NCBI RefSeq assembly: GCF_035666175.1
Contig: NZ_CP142016.1
Span: forward strand, 2,232,001-2,296,000
Reading direction: 5' to 3'
DNA length: 64,000 nucleotides
Origin: Riemerella anatipestifer
Lineage (GTDB): Bacteria; Bacteroidota; Bacteroidia; Flavobacteriales; Weeksellaceae
This document shows, piece after piece, positions 8,038-16,676 of this stretch (positions within the stretch are counted from its first letter, which is position 1; every line of letters begins with the position of its first letter). The notes beneath the pieces are model-generated. The model was not told the DNA's origin. It made no database searches and worked only from the letters and a program-made list of their open reading frames with translations. Made by a program: the position numbers and the translations under genes.

Positions 8038-10128
8038 TTGACTTTAGAAACTTCCATAGAATACCTTAAAGGAGTAGGTCCAGAGCGGGCAAAACTCATC
8101 AAAAATCTGCTGGGAATAAGTACAGTGGAAGACTTGCTTACATTCTATCCAATAAGATATTTAGATAAAAGCCGATTGTATAGAGTAGCAGATTTGCAGA
8201 AAAATGCAGATGTAGAGGTGCAATTAAAGGGTAAGATAAGAGAATTGCAGGAGGTGGTTTATGGTAAGGGACAAAAGCGATTGTCTGCAAAATTCTACGA
8301 TGAAACAGGCGTGATAGAACTGGTTTGGTTTAGATATACCAAATGGATGGTGGAACAGATGCCTATCAATAAAGAAGTATTTATTTTTGGTAAGGTCAAT
8401 TGGTTTAATGGAGTTTTTTCTATGCCTCATCCAGAGATAGAGCTGGACGAGAAAAAAGCCTTGTCAGAAACTTTATTACCCATCTATTCAGGGAGTGAAA
8501 AGCTCATTAAAAGAGGGGTTAATAATAAATTTTTCCAAACCATTATTAGGGAAGTTATTAAACAGACTTCTTTCTTTTTAGAAGAAAATTTACCGAGTAA
8601 TATTCTTAGTTCGCTTAAACTGATTGGTAGAAGAGAGGCTTACCAAAATATCCATTTTCCTCAAAATATAAACTGGATAGATGAGGCTAATAAACGATTG
8701 AAATTTGAGGAAGCTTTTTTCTTTCAGCTAGGGTATGGTCTTAAAAAACAATATCAAAAAGTATCTAATGTAGGGATTCCCTTTCCGCTAGTAGGAGATT
8801 ATTTTAATAATTTTTATCAAAATAAATTACCTTTTGAACTCACTAATGCCCAAAAGAGAGTTCTAAAAGAAATCAGGAATGATATGAAAAAGCCTATCCA
8901 AATGAACAGGCTTTTGCAGGGCGATGTAGGTTCGGGTAAAACTATGGTGGCGTTGCTTTCAATGCTATTAGCGTTGGATAATGGGACACAGGCGTGCCTT
9001 ATGGCTCCTACGGAAATTTTGGCTCAACAACATTATAACAGCATCGCTCAACTTTTAGAAGGAACGAACATTGAAGTAAGGCTCTTAACAGGTTCTACAA
9101 AAAAATCGGAACGGAAAGAAATTCACGAAGGATTGGAGTCTGGGAGGTTATCTATCTTGGTAGGAACTCATGCGATATTGGAAGATGCGGTTAAGTTTAA
9201 AAATTTGGGCTTGGGCATTATAGACGAGCAACATCGTTTTGGGGTGGCACAAAGAGCGAAACTTTGGTCTAAAAATAAAATTCCACCACATATTTTAATT
9301 ATGACGGCAACGCCTATCCCTAGAACTTTAGCAATGAGTTTTTATTCAGATTTAGATGTTTCGGTAATAGATGAGTTGCCGATGGGGAGAAAGCCTATCA
9401 TTACAGCTCATAGGAGAGAAAAGGACAGGCTTTCGGTTTATCAGTTCGCAAAGGAAGAAATCCAAAAGGGAAGACAAATTTATTTTGTGTATCCATTAAT
9501 AGAAGAGTCGGAGACTTTAGACTATAAAAACTTGATGGAAGGCTTTGGAATAGTGCTAGACTATTTTAAGGATTACGAAGTTACCATGCTACACGGCAAA
9601 ATGAAACCTCACGAAAAAGATGAAGCGATGAATTATTTTGCTTCAGGTAAGGCTCAAATTATGGTAGCTACTACGGTTATAGAAGTGGGGGTAAATGTAC
9701 CCAATGCTTCGGTAATGGTAATAGAAAGTGCCGAAAGGTTTGGACTTTCACAGTTGCACCAACTTAGAGGTAGAGTGGGACGAGGGGCAGAGCAGAGCTA
9801 TTGTATTTTGATGACCTCGGATAAACTATCTACGGAAGGACGGAAACGAATTAAAACGATGTGCGAAACCAATGATGGATTTAAAATCTCGGAGGTAGAT
9901 ATGCAACTTAGAGGTCCTGGGGATATATTGGGAACTCAGCAAAGTGGTATTGTAGATTTTAAAAAGTTGGATTTAACTAAAGATGCTTCGGTAATTAAGG
10001 TAGCACAGAAAATAGTAACCCTATTGGTGCAAAGCGATCCTAATTTGACTCATCCTGCACACACTCAATTAAGAAATTACTACATAAAGCAATATAAAGG
10101 TAAAAACAAATGGGGAAAAATCAGTTGA
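8038..10128 (+). CDS. recG: ATP-dependent DNA helicase RecG
   Basis: At 696 residues this is normal RecG length. The N-terminal wedge domain begins 'YLKGVGPERAKLI'. Helicase motifs follow: Walker A 'GDVGSGKT', DExH-type 'DEQHRFG', 'MTATPIPRTL', and 'LRGRVGRG' near the C-terminus. RecG regresses stalled forks and moves branched DNA. The start is TTG, because a stop codon lies directly upstream in frame at 8035 and no ATG precedes the wedge domain. The stop codon is inside the terminator hairpin at 10111. Confidence 0.95.
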   Translation: MTLETSIEYLKGVGPERAKLIKNLLGISTVEDLLTFYPIRYLDKSRLYRVADLQKNADVEVQLKGKIRELQEVVYGKGQKRLSAKFYDETGVIELVWFRYTKWMVEQMPINKEVFIFGKVNWFNGVFSMPHPEIELDEKKALSETLLPIYSGSEKLIKRGVNNKFFQTIIREVIKQTSFFLEENLPSNILSSLKLIGRREAYQNIHFPQNINWIDEANKRLKFEEAFFFQLGYGLKKQYQKVSNVGIPFPLVGDYFNNFYQNKLPFELTNAQKRVLKEIRNDMKKPIQMNRLLQGDVGSGKTMVALLSMLLALDNGTQACLMAPTEILAQQHYNSIAQLLEGTNIEVRLLTGSTKKSERKEIHEGLESGRLSILVGTHAILEDAVKFKNLGLGIIDEQHRFGVAQRAKLWSKNKIPPHILIMTATPIPRTLAMSFYSDLDVSVIDELPMGRKPIITAHRREKDRLSVYQFAKEEIQKGRQIYFVYPLIEESETLDYKNLMEGFGIVLDYFKDYEVTMLHGKMKPHEKDEAMNYFASGKAQIMVATTVIEVGVNVPNASVMVIESAERFGLSQLHQLRGRVGRGAEQSYCILMTSDKLSTEGRKRIKTMCETNDGFKISEVDMQLRGPGDILGTQQSGIVDFKKLDLTKDASVIKVAQKIVTLLVQSDPNLTHPAHTQLRNYYIKQYKGKNKWGKIS

Positions 10129-10138
10129 TTTTTCCCCA
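10111..10138 (+). terminator. recG terminator hairpin overlapping its stop codon
   Basis: The 13-nt arms TGGGGAAAAATCA and TGATTTTTCCCCA are exact reverse complements separated by 2 nt. The stop codon of recG lies at the start of the second arm. Confidence 0.6.
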
Positions 10139-10165
10139 GTATTAAATGTTTTATTTCTTTTAAAA

Positions 10166-10885
10166 TTAGTCGCTAGTTCTAGCAGAAGTTTTATAAACTT
10201 GGAAGTTGAATACAAAAGTTCTGTCGTTTAAAGAGTAACCAGCATAATTAAAATGAGCATCTCTAGCAAAAGCTGCTTTTGATGGCACTATAATTACTCC
10301 TTGTAAGTTGTAATGTGTTTCAGCTCCTTGATTAAAACTTTTAAAATATTTCAAAGCCTCCTGGAAACCTTCTATTTCGTAGTAGCTTCTAGTCTTTCCG
10401 CTACTTGTTAGTACCGAGTTTTTAACATAATAGAAAGAAGGATCTTCCTGTGGCGTCCCTGTACCGCTAATAGTGTTGTAGAAAGTATAAGGGCTTCTGA
10501 GTTTTACACTTTCATTTTCTTTAGTAGCAACATAGGTCATTGTCTTATGCATTAGGCTTATGTTGTCCGTAGCACCTATAGTGGTGCCATTGTCAGGTTG
10601 TGCGTTTGGTCTTATAATGTATACCACTCCAGATTCTAAAGTTTGAGGATTATAATCAGACAAAGGCTTCTCATTATCATCAGTTGTACTACTAGAGTCG
10701 AAAGCCACAATATTTCCTCTAGAATCAAAATAATTGTCCTTTAAAAATTGCTGAATGGCTTGTGCATCATAATCGTTTTGTGCACTAATATCTACTGTTG
10801 TAGTGGTAGTAGTGGTAGTATCTCTTTTGCAAGAGGTAGCGGTAAGTCCTATAGCCAAAAGGCTGAGTGCAATGCTTTTTTTCAT
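10166..10885 (-). CDS. Lipoprotein with a FKBP-like C-terminal region
   Basis: Starting at the second methionine gives a clean lipoprotein signal (MKKSIALSLLAIGLTATSC, Cys19). An upstream start at 10912 would add nine polar residues and is less likely. A run of eight threonines follows the lipidated Cys. The C-terminal third ('GFQEALKYFKSFNQGAE', 'LQGVIIVPSKAAFA', 'FNFQVYKT') resembles FKBP-type peptidyl-prolyl isomerase lipoproteins of flavobacteria such as GldI. The match is weak and the active-site residues cannot be confirmed. It diverges from the S4 gene. Confidence 0.6.
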   Translation of the reverse strand: MKKSIALSLLAIGLTATSCKRDTTTTTTTTVDISAQNDYDAQAIQQFLKDNYFDSRGNIVAFDSSSTTDDNEKPLSDYNPQTLESGVVYIIRPNAQPDNGTTIGATDNISLMHKTMTYVATKENESVKLRSPYTFYNTISGTGTPQEDPSFYYVKNSVLTSSGKTRSYYEIEGFQEALKYFKSFNQGAETHYNLQGVIIVPSKAAFARDAHFNYAGYSLNDRTFVFNFQVYKTSARTSD

Positions 10886-10965
10886 TAGAATATCTTTTTG
10901 CTTAATAAGCAATTTTGTTAAATTGCGATTTTATTTTTTAGTAACGACAAAAATATAAATAAAAT

Positions 10966-11400
10966 ATGAGAATAGATAAATTTTTGTGGAGTGTGAGGTT
11001 TTTTAAGACAAGAAGTATTGCGGCAGAAGAAATAAAAAAGAATAGAGTTTCGGTGGGAGAGCAAGTTGCAAAGCCTTCTAGAGAAGTGATAGAGGGCGAT
11101 ATAATTAAAATTAGAAAAAATCAAATTGATTATAAAATAAAGGTAATTCAAATCCCTAAAAGTAGGATAGGAGCTAAGTTAGTTCCACTTCATATCAAAG
11201 ATATGACAGATAAAGAGCAATACGAAATCCTAAAAATGCGAAAATTATCACAGGACTACTATCGCCAAAAAGGAGAGGGAAGACCTACAAAGAAAGACCG
11301 TAGAGATATGACCGAATTTATTAACACAGACGATGAGACTTTCTTTGATGAAGACGATTGGGATTCGTTTTTTAATGATGCTGAAGATTTAGAAGACTAA
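10966..11400 (+). CDS. S4 domain RNA-binding protein, Hsp15-like
   Basis: The 144-residue protein opens with an S4 domain ('MRIDKFLWSVRFFKTRSIA', 'VSVGEQVAKPSREVIEGD', about residues 1-65), followed by a basic, then acidic tail. This is the layout of the heat-shock protein Hsp15/HslR, which binds 50S subunits carrying stalled nascent chains. The acidic end ('DDETFFDEDDWDSFFND') is longer than in enterobacterial HslR. The last 29 nt overlap the 3' end of the convergent shikimate kinase gene. Confidence 0.8.
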   Translation: MRIDKFLWSVRFFKTRSIAAEEIKKNRVSVGEQVAKPSREVIEGDIIKIRKNQIDYKIKVIQIPKSRIGAKLVPLHIKDMTDKEQYEILKMRKLSQDYYRQKGEGRPTKKDRRDMTEFINTDDETFFDEDDWDSFFNDAEDLED

Positions 11401-11899
11401 TAATTTCATCTGCGATTTCGTCGGGATATTTATCATCAGTATCTACAATATATTTTGCTTTGGAGTAGTAGGCTTGTCTTTCAAACAAGTGTTTTGCAAT
11501 AAATTCTAGCAGTTGGTCATTGTCTTTTATATGAGCGATAAGTGGTCGGCTGCTTTTTTCTTTTATTAACCTTTTATGAAGGTTTTTTACAGAAGTTCTT
11601 AGATAAATACTTTCAGAAAGGGTGTTAATGGTATCTATGTTATTATAATAAACAGGTGTGCCACCTCCCAAACTAAGGACGGTGGATTTTTGAGTGTTGA
11701 GTAGGTGTTCTAAGATTTCTTTTTCTCTTTTTCTGAAATAAATTTCACCCTTTTCTTTAAAAATTTGAGGGATTTCTCTCATTTCTTGCTCAGAAATTAC
11801 CTTATCTAGGTCTAATAAATTAAAATTTATTTTTTTTGATAATTTTTTGGAAATTAGTGATTTACCACTTCCCATGTAGCCTATTAGAGAAATAATCAT
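11372..11899 (-). CDS. aroK: Shikimate kinase
   Basis: The 175-residue kinase has Walker A 'GYMGSGKS', the shikimate-binding 'LSLGGGTPV' and the lid arginine region 'SSRPLI'. It phosphorylates shikimate at the 3-position in aromatic amino acid synthesis. Chorismate synthase (29578) and DAHP synthase (48298) of the same pathway are elsewhere in the window. The 3' end overlaps the S4 gene by 29 nt in convergent orientation. Confidence 0.92.
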   Translation of the reverse strand: MIISLIGYMGSGKSLISKKLSKKINFNLLDLDKVISEQEMREIPQIFKEKGEIYFRKREKEILEHLLNTQKSTVLSLGGGTPVYYNNIDTINTLSESIYLRTSVKNLHKRLIKEKSSRPLIAHIKDNDQLLEFIAKHLFERQAYYSKAKYIVDTDDKYPDEIADEIISLLNLQHH

Positions 11900-11931
11900 G
11901 ATTTATTTTTAAACAAAATTGCAGAAAAATT

Positions 11932-11960
11932 TTGAGAAAACAAAAAAAGCCGTATCTTTG
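11932..11960 (+). promoter_or_regulatory. Promoter of the Lys-Leu-Lys tRNA operon
   Basis: TTG (11932-11934), an 18-nt spacer and TATCTTTG (11953-11960) match the Bacteroidetes -33/-7 consensus. The first tRNA starts 37 nt downstream. Confidence 0.7.
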
Positions 11961-11996
11961 CACCACTTTTGAGGACGGAATTATCCTAACTCAAAT

Positions 11997-12069
11997 GACT
12001 CGGTAGCTCAGCTGGTAGAGCAATACACTTTTAATGTATGGGTCCTGGGTTCGAATCCCAGCCGAGTCA
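11997..12069 (+). tRNA. tRNA-Lys (anticodon TTT), first copy
   Basis: The 73-nt cloverleaf has acceptor arms GACTCGG / CCGAGTC, D-loop 'AGCTCAGCTGGTAGAGC', anticodon loop 'CTTTTAA' with TTT, and T-loop 'GGGTTCGAATCCC'. CCA is not encoded. It is identical to the copy at 12197. Confidence 0.95.
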
Positions 12070-12098
12070 CAAGATAAAAATCTTAGTAAAAGATTTTT

Positions 12099-12182
12099 GC
12101 CTGTGTGGTGAAATTGGTAGACACGCCATCTTGAGGGGGTGGTATCCTTAAGGATGTGCTGGTTCGAGTCCAGTCGCAGGCA
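12099..12182 (+). tRNA. tRNA-Leu (anticodon GAG)
   Basis: This 84-nt class II tRNA has acceptor arms GCCTGTG / CGCAGGC with one G-U pair, the anticodon loop TTGAGGG containing GAG, a long variable arm, and T-loop 'TGGTTCGAGTCCA'. It lies between two identical Lys tRNAs. Confidence 0.93.
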
Positions 12183-12196
12183 CACAGAAAAACTTA

Positions 12197-12269
12197 GACT
12201 CGGTAGCTCAGCTGGTAGAGCAATACACTTTTAATGTATGGGTCCTGGGTTCGAATCCCAGCCGAGTCA
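12197..12269 (+). tRNA. tRNA-Lys (anticodon TTT), second copy
   Basis: The sequence is identical to the tRNA at 11997-12069 and gives the same cloverleaf. It is the last gene of the three-tRNA operon, and a hairpin terminator follows at 12324. Confidence 0.95.
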
Positions 12270-12539
12270 CAATTTGCTGAAAAGTAAATTTTTTTCATAT
12301 TAATATTTTGTGATTTGGTGTTCAGAAGTCTCCTTGTTTATTATAAGGAGACTTTTGGTTTTTATATATGTTCGTATAAAAAGTGGGGAACCTAAAATTA
12401 ATAATGAGTAGCCTAATTGTAGGCCTTTTTAGGTGAAGTTTGATAATAGACGAAAGGCGAAAATATTAGAAGGTAATATGTAAAAAACTTGATTCTCAAA
12501 TATGAAAAAAGCACCAACTAATTATTGGTGCTTTATATG
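12270..12539. other. Intergenic stretch between the tRNA operon and the convergent tRNA
   Basis: This 270-nt region holds two terminator hairpins. One, at about 12324-12362 with arms around AGTCTCCTT / AAGGAGACT and T-rich sequence after it, ends the Lys-Leu-Lys operon. The other, at 12508-12534 with arms AAAGCACCAA / TTGGTGCTTT, ends the minus-strand tRNA. I see no coding sequence. Confidence 0.6.
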
Positions 12540-12613
12540 TGGTCCCACCTGGGCTCGAACCAGGGACCACCTGATTATGAGTCAGGTGCTCTAACCAACT
12601 GAGCTATAGGACC
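12540..12613 (-). tRNA. tRNA with CAT anticodon (Met elongator or Ile2)
   Basis: On the minus strand the 74-nt cloverleaf begins GGTCCTATAGCTCAG, has the anticodon loop CTCATAA, and ends with T-loop 'TGGTTCGAGCCCA' and acceptor arm TGGGACC. It is not an initiator tRNA, because the first base pair is G-C. Elongator Met and lysidine-modified Ile2 cannot be told apart by eye. Confidence 0.9.
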
Positions 12614-12880
12614 TATAAAATTCAGTGGTTGAATTTTGTGTTTGCAAAAATACGCTTTTTTATTTAATCTCCAAATTTTTTATTACTTTATTTAATGTGT
12701 TTTGTACTGAAAATCTATAGGTATAGTAAGTAATAAATATATAATTATTTTATTATCAGTTTTTTATTTACTGCTGTGGCTAAAATAAAAATTATATATT
12801 AAACAATCGTTTTGTTATTGTAGGTTCATTTTGGCAATTTTCCGTATATTTAAAACAAATATGCTAACTTTGCACTAGTT

Positions 12881-13240
12881 ATGGAAAGTAATAGACAAAG
12901 AAAGATAGCTCAAATTATACAAGAAGATTTTTCTGAGCTTTTTAGAAAACAAGCAGCTGACAGTAAAGCACAATTTTTAATATCTGTTTCTGATGTAAAG
13001 GTAACAGCCGATTTAGGAATTGCTAAGATTTATCTAAGCATTTTTCCTCAGAATTATCGTGAAGCAATAATGAAAGAGATTGAGGCAAATAAATCTCAAT
13101 ATCGTCATTTTATAGGTAATAAAATGGCAAAGCAGGTTCGTGTAATTCCTCAGTTAAGTTTTTATTTAGACACTAGTTTAGACGAAGTTGAAAGGATAGA
13201 AAAAGAATTAAAGGGCGAAGGCGATAATCCTGTACTCTAA
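12881..13240 (+). CDS. rbfA: Ribosome-binding factor A
   Basis: At 119 residues the protein has normal RbfA length and its KH-like fold pattern ('NRQRKIAQIIQEDFSELF', 'SVSDVKVTADLGIAKIYLS', 'RVIPQLSFYLDTSLDEVERIE'). It binds the 30S subunit and helps 16S rRNA maturation. A -7 box TAACTTTG at 12865-12872 ends only 8 nt before the ATG, so the mRNA should have a very short leader. A clear -33 TTG is not seen. The permease gene follows 12 nt later and is probably co-transcribed. Confidence 0.92.
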   Translation: MESNRQRKIAQIIQEDFSELFRKQAADSKAQFLISVSDVKVTADLGIAKIYLSIFPQNYREAIMKEIEANKSQYRHFIGNKMAKQVRVIPQLSFYLDTSLDEVERIEKELKGEGDNPVL

Positions 13241-13252
13241 AAAGGTAAAACA

Positions 13253-14473
13253 TTGAAGAACACTCCTTTTTATATAGCAAAACGTTATCTATTGGCAAAA
13301 AAAGGTAGTCAAGCAGTAAGTTTTATTACTGGTTTGGCGGCTATAGCTATGATGGTAGCGGTAGCGGCTATGTTTATTATTGTGTCTGTTTTTTCAGGTT
13401 TAGAAGAGCTCAATAAGGATTTAGTAGAAGATTTACATGCCGATTTAACCATTACTAGTACTCGTGGAAAAACTTTAGAGAATATAGATAAAATCACTGA
13501 TGTACTAAGACAGAATAAATCCATATTATATTTTTCTAAAGTTATAGAAGAAAAGGTCTATCTAGACTATAATAATAATGGAGAAATAGTCTATATAAGA
13601 GGCGTAGATTCGGTTTATACTAAAGTTAATCCTATACAGAATAGTATTTTTTTCGGAAGTTATCTCTCTTTTGATTATACCAATGACATTATCATGGAGA
13701 ATGGGCTTAACTCTAGACTTTCTATTCCTGTAGGATCTGATAGAGATTATGCACAACTTTTTATGCCTAAGCCAGGGAAGGGGATTATAAACAAAGAATC
13801 TGATATATTTAACAAAAAAGAAGTTTTTGTAACAGGGGTTTTTAATGGTAAAGACCAACTTAATAGTTATATCATAGCTCCTATAGAGCTGACTCAGGAA
13901 CTCCTAAACTTGCCCAAAGGTACGGCTTATAGCATTGTGATTAAACTAAAAGATAGTGCTAGTGCTAATGCTGTTAAAAAAGATTTAGAGGGTAAGCTTA
14001 CACATGTTAAGATAAGCACCAAAGAGGAAGAAAATGCAGCTTTTTGGAAGATGATAAACACCGAAAAATTGATGATTTATCTCATTTTCGGGCTGGTGAT
14101 TTTCATTACAACATTCAATTTGGCTGGAGCAATTATTATTCTTCAGTTAGATAAAAAAGAACAATCTAGAACTTTAGTTTCTTTGGGAATGACCAAGCAG
14201 GAACTTAGAAGAATCTACTTTTATACAGGAAGTCTTGTGGTTATTTTTGGTGTTATTATGGGGCTTGTTATAGGAAGTTTAATTTGCTTATTTCAAATCC
14301 AAACGGGGCTATTTAAGGCAGGGGAATTATTGCCTTTCCCTGTAAAAATAGAATTAAGAAACTATTTGATAGTTACGGGAACAGCCTTATTTTTTGGATT
14401 GATAATCTCTTTTATATTTTCAAAAATAAATAAGAGTTACTTAAATTTCAACCCGTTGTGCATTATGAAATGA
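13253..14473 (+). CDS. FtsX-like ABC permease of the LolC/LolE type, 3' end altered by an IS
   Basis: The protein is 406 residues. One N-terminal membrane segment ('SFITGLAAIAMMVAVAAMFI') is followed by a MacB-like periplasmic domain (about residues 50-260) and three membrane segments, the LolC/E layout used to release lipoproteins from the inner membrane. The start is TTG, before 'MKNTPFYIAKRYLLAKK'. The last seven residues ('NPLCIMK') are encoded by the left end of the IS at 14451. Joining the flanks across one target duplication gives 'SYLNFK' and a stop, so only the final lysine is lost. A lolD-type ATPase lies unlinked at 42414. Confidence 0.85.
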   Translation: MKNTPFYIAKRYLLAKKGSQAVSFITGLAAIAMMVAVAAMFIIVSVFSGLEELNKDLVEDLHADLTITSTRGKTLENIDKITDVLRQNKSILYFSKVIEEKVYLDYNNNGEIVYIRGVDSVYTKVNPIQNSIFFGSYLSFDYTNDIIMENGLNSRLSIPVGSDRDYAQLFMPKPGKGIINKESDIFNKKEVFVTGVFNGKDQLNSYIIAPIELTQELLNLPKGTAYSIVIKLKDSASANAVKKDLEGKLTHVKISTKEEENAAFWKMINTEKLMIYLIFGLVIFITTFNLAGAIIILQLDKKEQSRTLVSLGMTKQELRRIYFYTGSLVVIFGVIMGLVIGSLICLFQIQTGLFKAGELLPFPVKIELRNYLIVTGTALFFGLIISFIFSKINKSYLNFNPLCIMK

Positions 14474-15430
14474 AAAAAACAAGAGTTGTTTATTAGACTG
14501 AAAATCAGTATATTGTTTTTGCTATAAAACGGTATAAATGAACAACATAGAGCAAATATATGAAAGAATTTTGGAAGTTTTAGGACTTTTTTCAGAAAAT
14601 CAACTGATTAGTTATCAGAGAAGAACACCTAAAATGAGCGATTTAGAAGTCATAAGTCTTAATATTACTGCTGAATACTTGAGTATTGATAGCGAATTAC
14701 AGTTATTTAGAAAATTGCCAAACTCTCTGATAAACAAAATTGAAAGAAGTGTTTACAATAAGCGAAAACGAAGACTATCCCTACAAACAGAGCAAATTAG
14801 ACAGCGTATTTCGATGGAGTTCAATGAGTTTGAAGATATTTTTATCGTTGATAGCATGCCAATGAAAGTTTGTGAAAACGTTCGTTCTACTCGTTCAAAA
14901 ATTTGTAAAGAGCAATCCTATTCTTCACCAACATATGGTTATTGTGCTTCACAGAAATTATATTTCTATGGCTATAAACTACACGCAGTATGTTCTTTAA
15001 ATGGTGTGATTAAGAATTTTGATATAAGCCCTGCATCCGTTCACGACATCCACTATTTAAAAGATATTGGTGAGCAAATGCGAAACTGTACTTTAATTGG
15101 AGATAGAGGCTATTTATCAGCAAAAGTTCAAATAGATTTATTTAACTATGCTAATATTAAATTAGATACACCAATGAGAAGTAATCAGAAAGATTATATT
15201 CCTCAATTTTCATTGTACAAGAAAAAGCGAAAACGAATTGAGACATTTTTCTCTCAACTTTGCGACCAATTTATGATTAAAAGAAACAATGCTAAAACTT
15301 TTGAAGGCTTTAAAACAAGGATAATCAGTAAAATAACCGCCGCAACGGTTATTCAATATATCAATAAATTTATCTTCCAAAGAAAATTAAATCATCTAAA
15401 AATCAGTATTATTTAAAATGCACAACGAGT
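14451..15430 (+). mobile_element. IS982-family insertion sequence, copy 1
   Basis: The element is 980 bp with terminal inverted repeats ACCCGTTGTGCATT and AATGCACAACGAGT (one mismatch). It is flanked by 9-bp direct repeats TAAATTTCA (14442-14450 and 15431-15439), a target duplication. It carries one transposase gene. The copies at 23586 and 36106 have the same length and almost the same sequence but the opposite orientation. It inserted in the last sense codons of the permease gene. Confidence 0.95.
14538..15416 (+). CDS. IS982-family transposase, copy 1
   Basis: The transposase is 292 residues. The DDE residues are visible as Asp in 'IVDSMPMKVC', Asp in 'LIGDRGYLSAK' and Glu in 'RIETFFSQLC'. 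The N-terminal third is helical ('MSDLEVISLNITAEYLSID'). It is full length and apparently intact. It differs from the other two copies at a few residues, for example 'KDIGEQ' for 'KDSGEQ' and 'RNNAKTF' for 'RNYAKTF'. Confidence 0.95.
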   Translation: MNNIEQIYERILEVLGLFSENQLISYQRRTPKMSDLEVISLNITAEYLSIDSELQLFRKLPNSLINKIERSVYNKRKRRLSLQTEQIRQRISMEFNEFEDIFIVDSMPMKVCENVRSTRSKICKEQSYSSPTYGYCASQKLYFYGYKLHAVCSLNGVIKNFDISPASVHDIHYLKDIGEQMRNCTLIGDRGYLSAKVQIDLFNYANIKLDTPMRSNQKDYIPQFSLYKKKRKRIETFFSQLCDQFMIKRNNAKTFEGFKTRIISKITAATVIQYINKFIFQRKLNHLKISII

Positions 15431-15486
15431 TAAATTTCAAGTAATTTATAATCACTAAATTTGTACAAGATTAAATTCAATAGGTT

Positions 15487-16536
15487 ATGAAGAATATTTA
15501 TTTAATAGCAGCTTTTCTGATAGGAGGGTTTGGATTGGCTCAAATCCCAAATGGTCATTATGACAGTGCAGAAGGACTGTCGGGGTACACTCTTAAAAGT
15601 AAATTGAGCGAAATTCTCAATAACGAACACAAAGACAAAGGATACGATGCACTTTGGACGGCTTATGCTACGGCAGATATAGATAAATATTATGAAAACG
15701 ACAATACCATCTTAGATATTTACTCTGAAAATCCTAGTGGGAAAGACCCTTATTCGTATAGGTATAGAACTAACCAATGTGGCAATTATTCTGGAGAAGG
15801 GAGTTGCTATAATAGAGAGCATATTATACCTCAAAGCTTATTTAATAGAGCATCTCCTATGAGAAATGATGCTCATTTTGTAATCCCCACAGATGGTTAT
15901 GTTAATAGTAAAAGAAGTAATTATCCATTTGGTATAGTAAAGACCGCTACTTGGACTTCTAGGAACGGTTCTAAACTTGGGACTAATAATACTATAGGTT
16001 ATAGTGGGGTAGTTTTTGAACCGATAGATGAGTTTAAAGGAGATGTGGCAAGAATGATATTTTATTTTGTAACAATGTACGAAAAACGAATTCCTAACTT
16101 CAACTCAGGTGATATGCTTAATGGGACTACAACACAAAGTTTAGAAGATTGGCAACTAGATATTTTACTCACTTGGCACAACCAAGACCCTGTAAGCCAA
16201 AGAGAAATAGATAGAAATAATGCTGTTTACAATTATCAAGGTAATAGAAACCCTTTTATAGACCACCCAGAATGGGTTAATCTAATTTGGAAGACAGAGC
16301 TTTCCACTCAAGAAGTATCTAGGGCTAAAGATTTAAAAATTTATCCCAATCCAGTTACTGGAGGCAAGTTGTATCTTTCTAACTGGAACGATTTTGATAA
16401 AATAGATATTTTCAGTATGGAAGGGAAGAAAGTAAAATCAGTTAAGTCTTCTCATGAAATGGATGTTTCAAATCTTTCCAGAGGAGTTTATTTATTAAAA
16501 GCAGACTCAAAGACTATAAAATTCATAATTAAGTAA
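15487..16536 (+). CDS. Secreted endonuclease I family nuclease with T9SS sorting domain
   Basis: The protein is 349 residues. A Sec signal (MKNIYLIAAFLIGGFGLAQ) precedes the endonuclease I domain (about residues 25-260), which contains the catalytic 'YNREHIIPQSLF' and 'RNDAHFVIPTDGYVN'. The last 70 residues form a type IX secretion sorting domain ('LKIYPNPVTGGKLYL', 'LSRGVYLLKADSK'). It should degrade DNA or RNA outside the cell. A -7 box TAAATTTG lies at 15456-15463, and the -33 position falls in the target duplication of the IS. A terminator follows at 16559. Confidence 0.88.
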   Translation: MKNIYLIAAFLIGGFGLAQIPNGHYDSAEGLSGYTLKSKLSEILNNEHKDKGYDALWTAYATADIDKYYENDNTILDIYSENPSGKDPYSYRYRTNQCGNYSGEGSCYNREHIIPQSLFNRASPMRNDAHFVIPTDGYVNSKRSNYPFGIVKTATWTSRNGSKLGTNNTIGYSGVVFEPIDEFKGDVARMIFYFVTMYEKRIPNFNSGDMLNGTTTQSLEDWQLDILLTWHNQDPVSQREIDRNNAVYNYQGNRNPFIDHPEWVNLIWKTELSTQEVSRAKDLKIYPNPVTGGKLYLSNWNDFDKIDIFSMEGKKVKSVKSSHEMDVSNLSRGVYLLKADSKTIKFIIK

Positions 16537-16558
16537 TATATTTTTTATAGCTAATCTA

Positions 16559-16592
16559 ACCGCATAACCACAGTGTTGTGCGGTTTTTCTTT
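16559..16592 (+). terminator. Terminator after the endonuclease gene
   Basis: The arms AACCGCATAAC and GTTGTGCGGTT pair with one G-U pair and are followed by a T-rich tract (TTTTTCTTTT). Confidence 0.65.
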
Positions 16593-16676
16593 TACTCATA
16601 TTATACAAAATCTATGTAACTAAAGTTACGCTCTAGACCAATTAATAAGGATAGTTTTGTCCTAAAATAAAATAAT

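Noticed and set aside
11997-12269. Duplicated tRNA-Lys as flanks of an inserted element
   Set aside because: Only a normal tRNA-Leu lies between the copies. A small tRNA operon with a repeated gene is the simpler reading.
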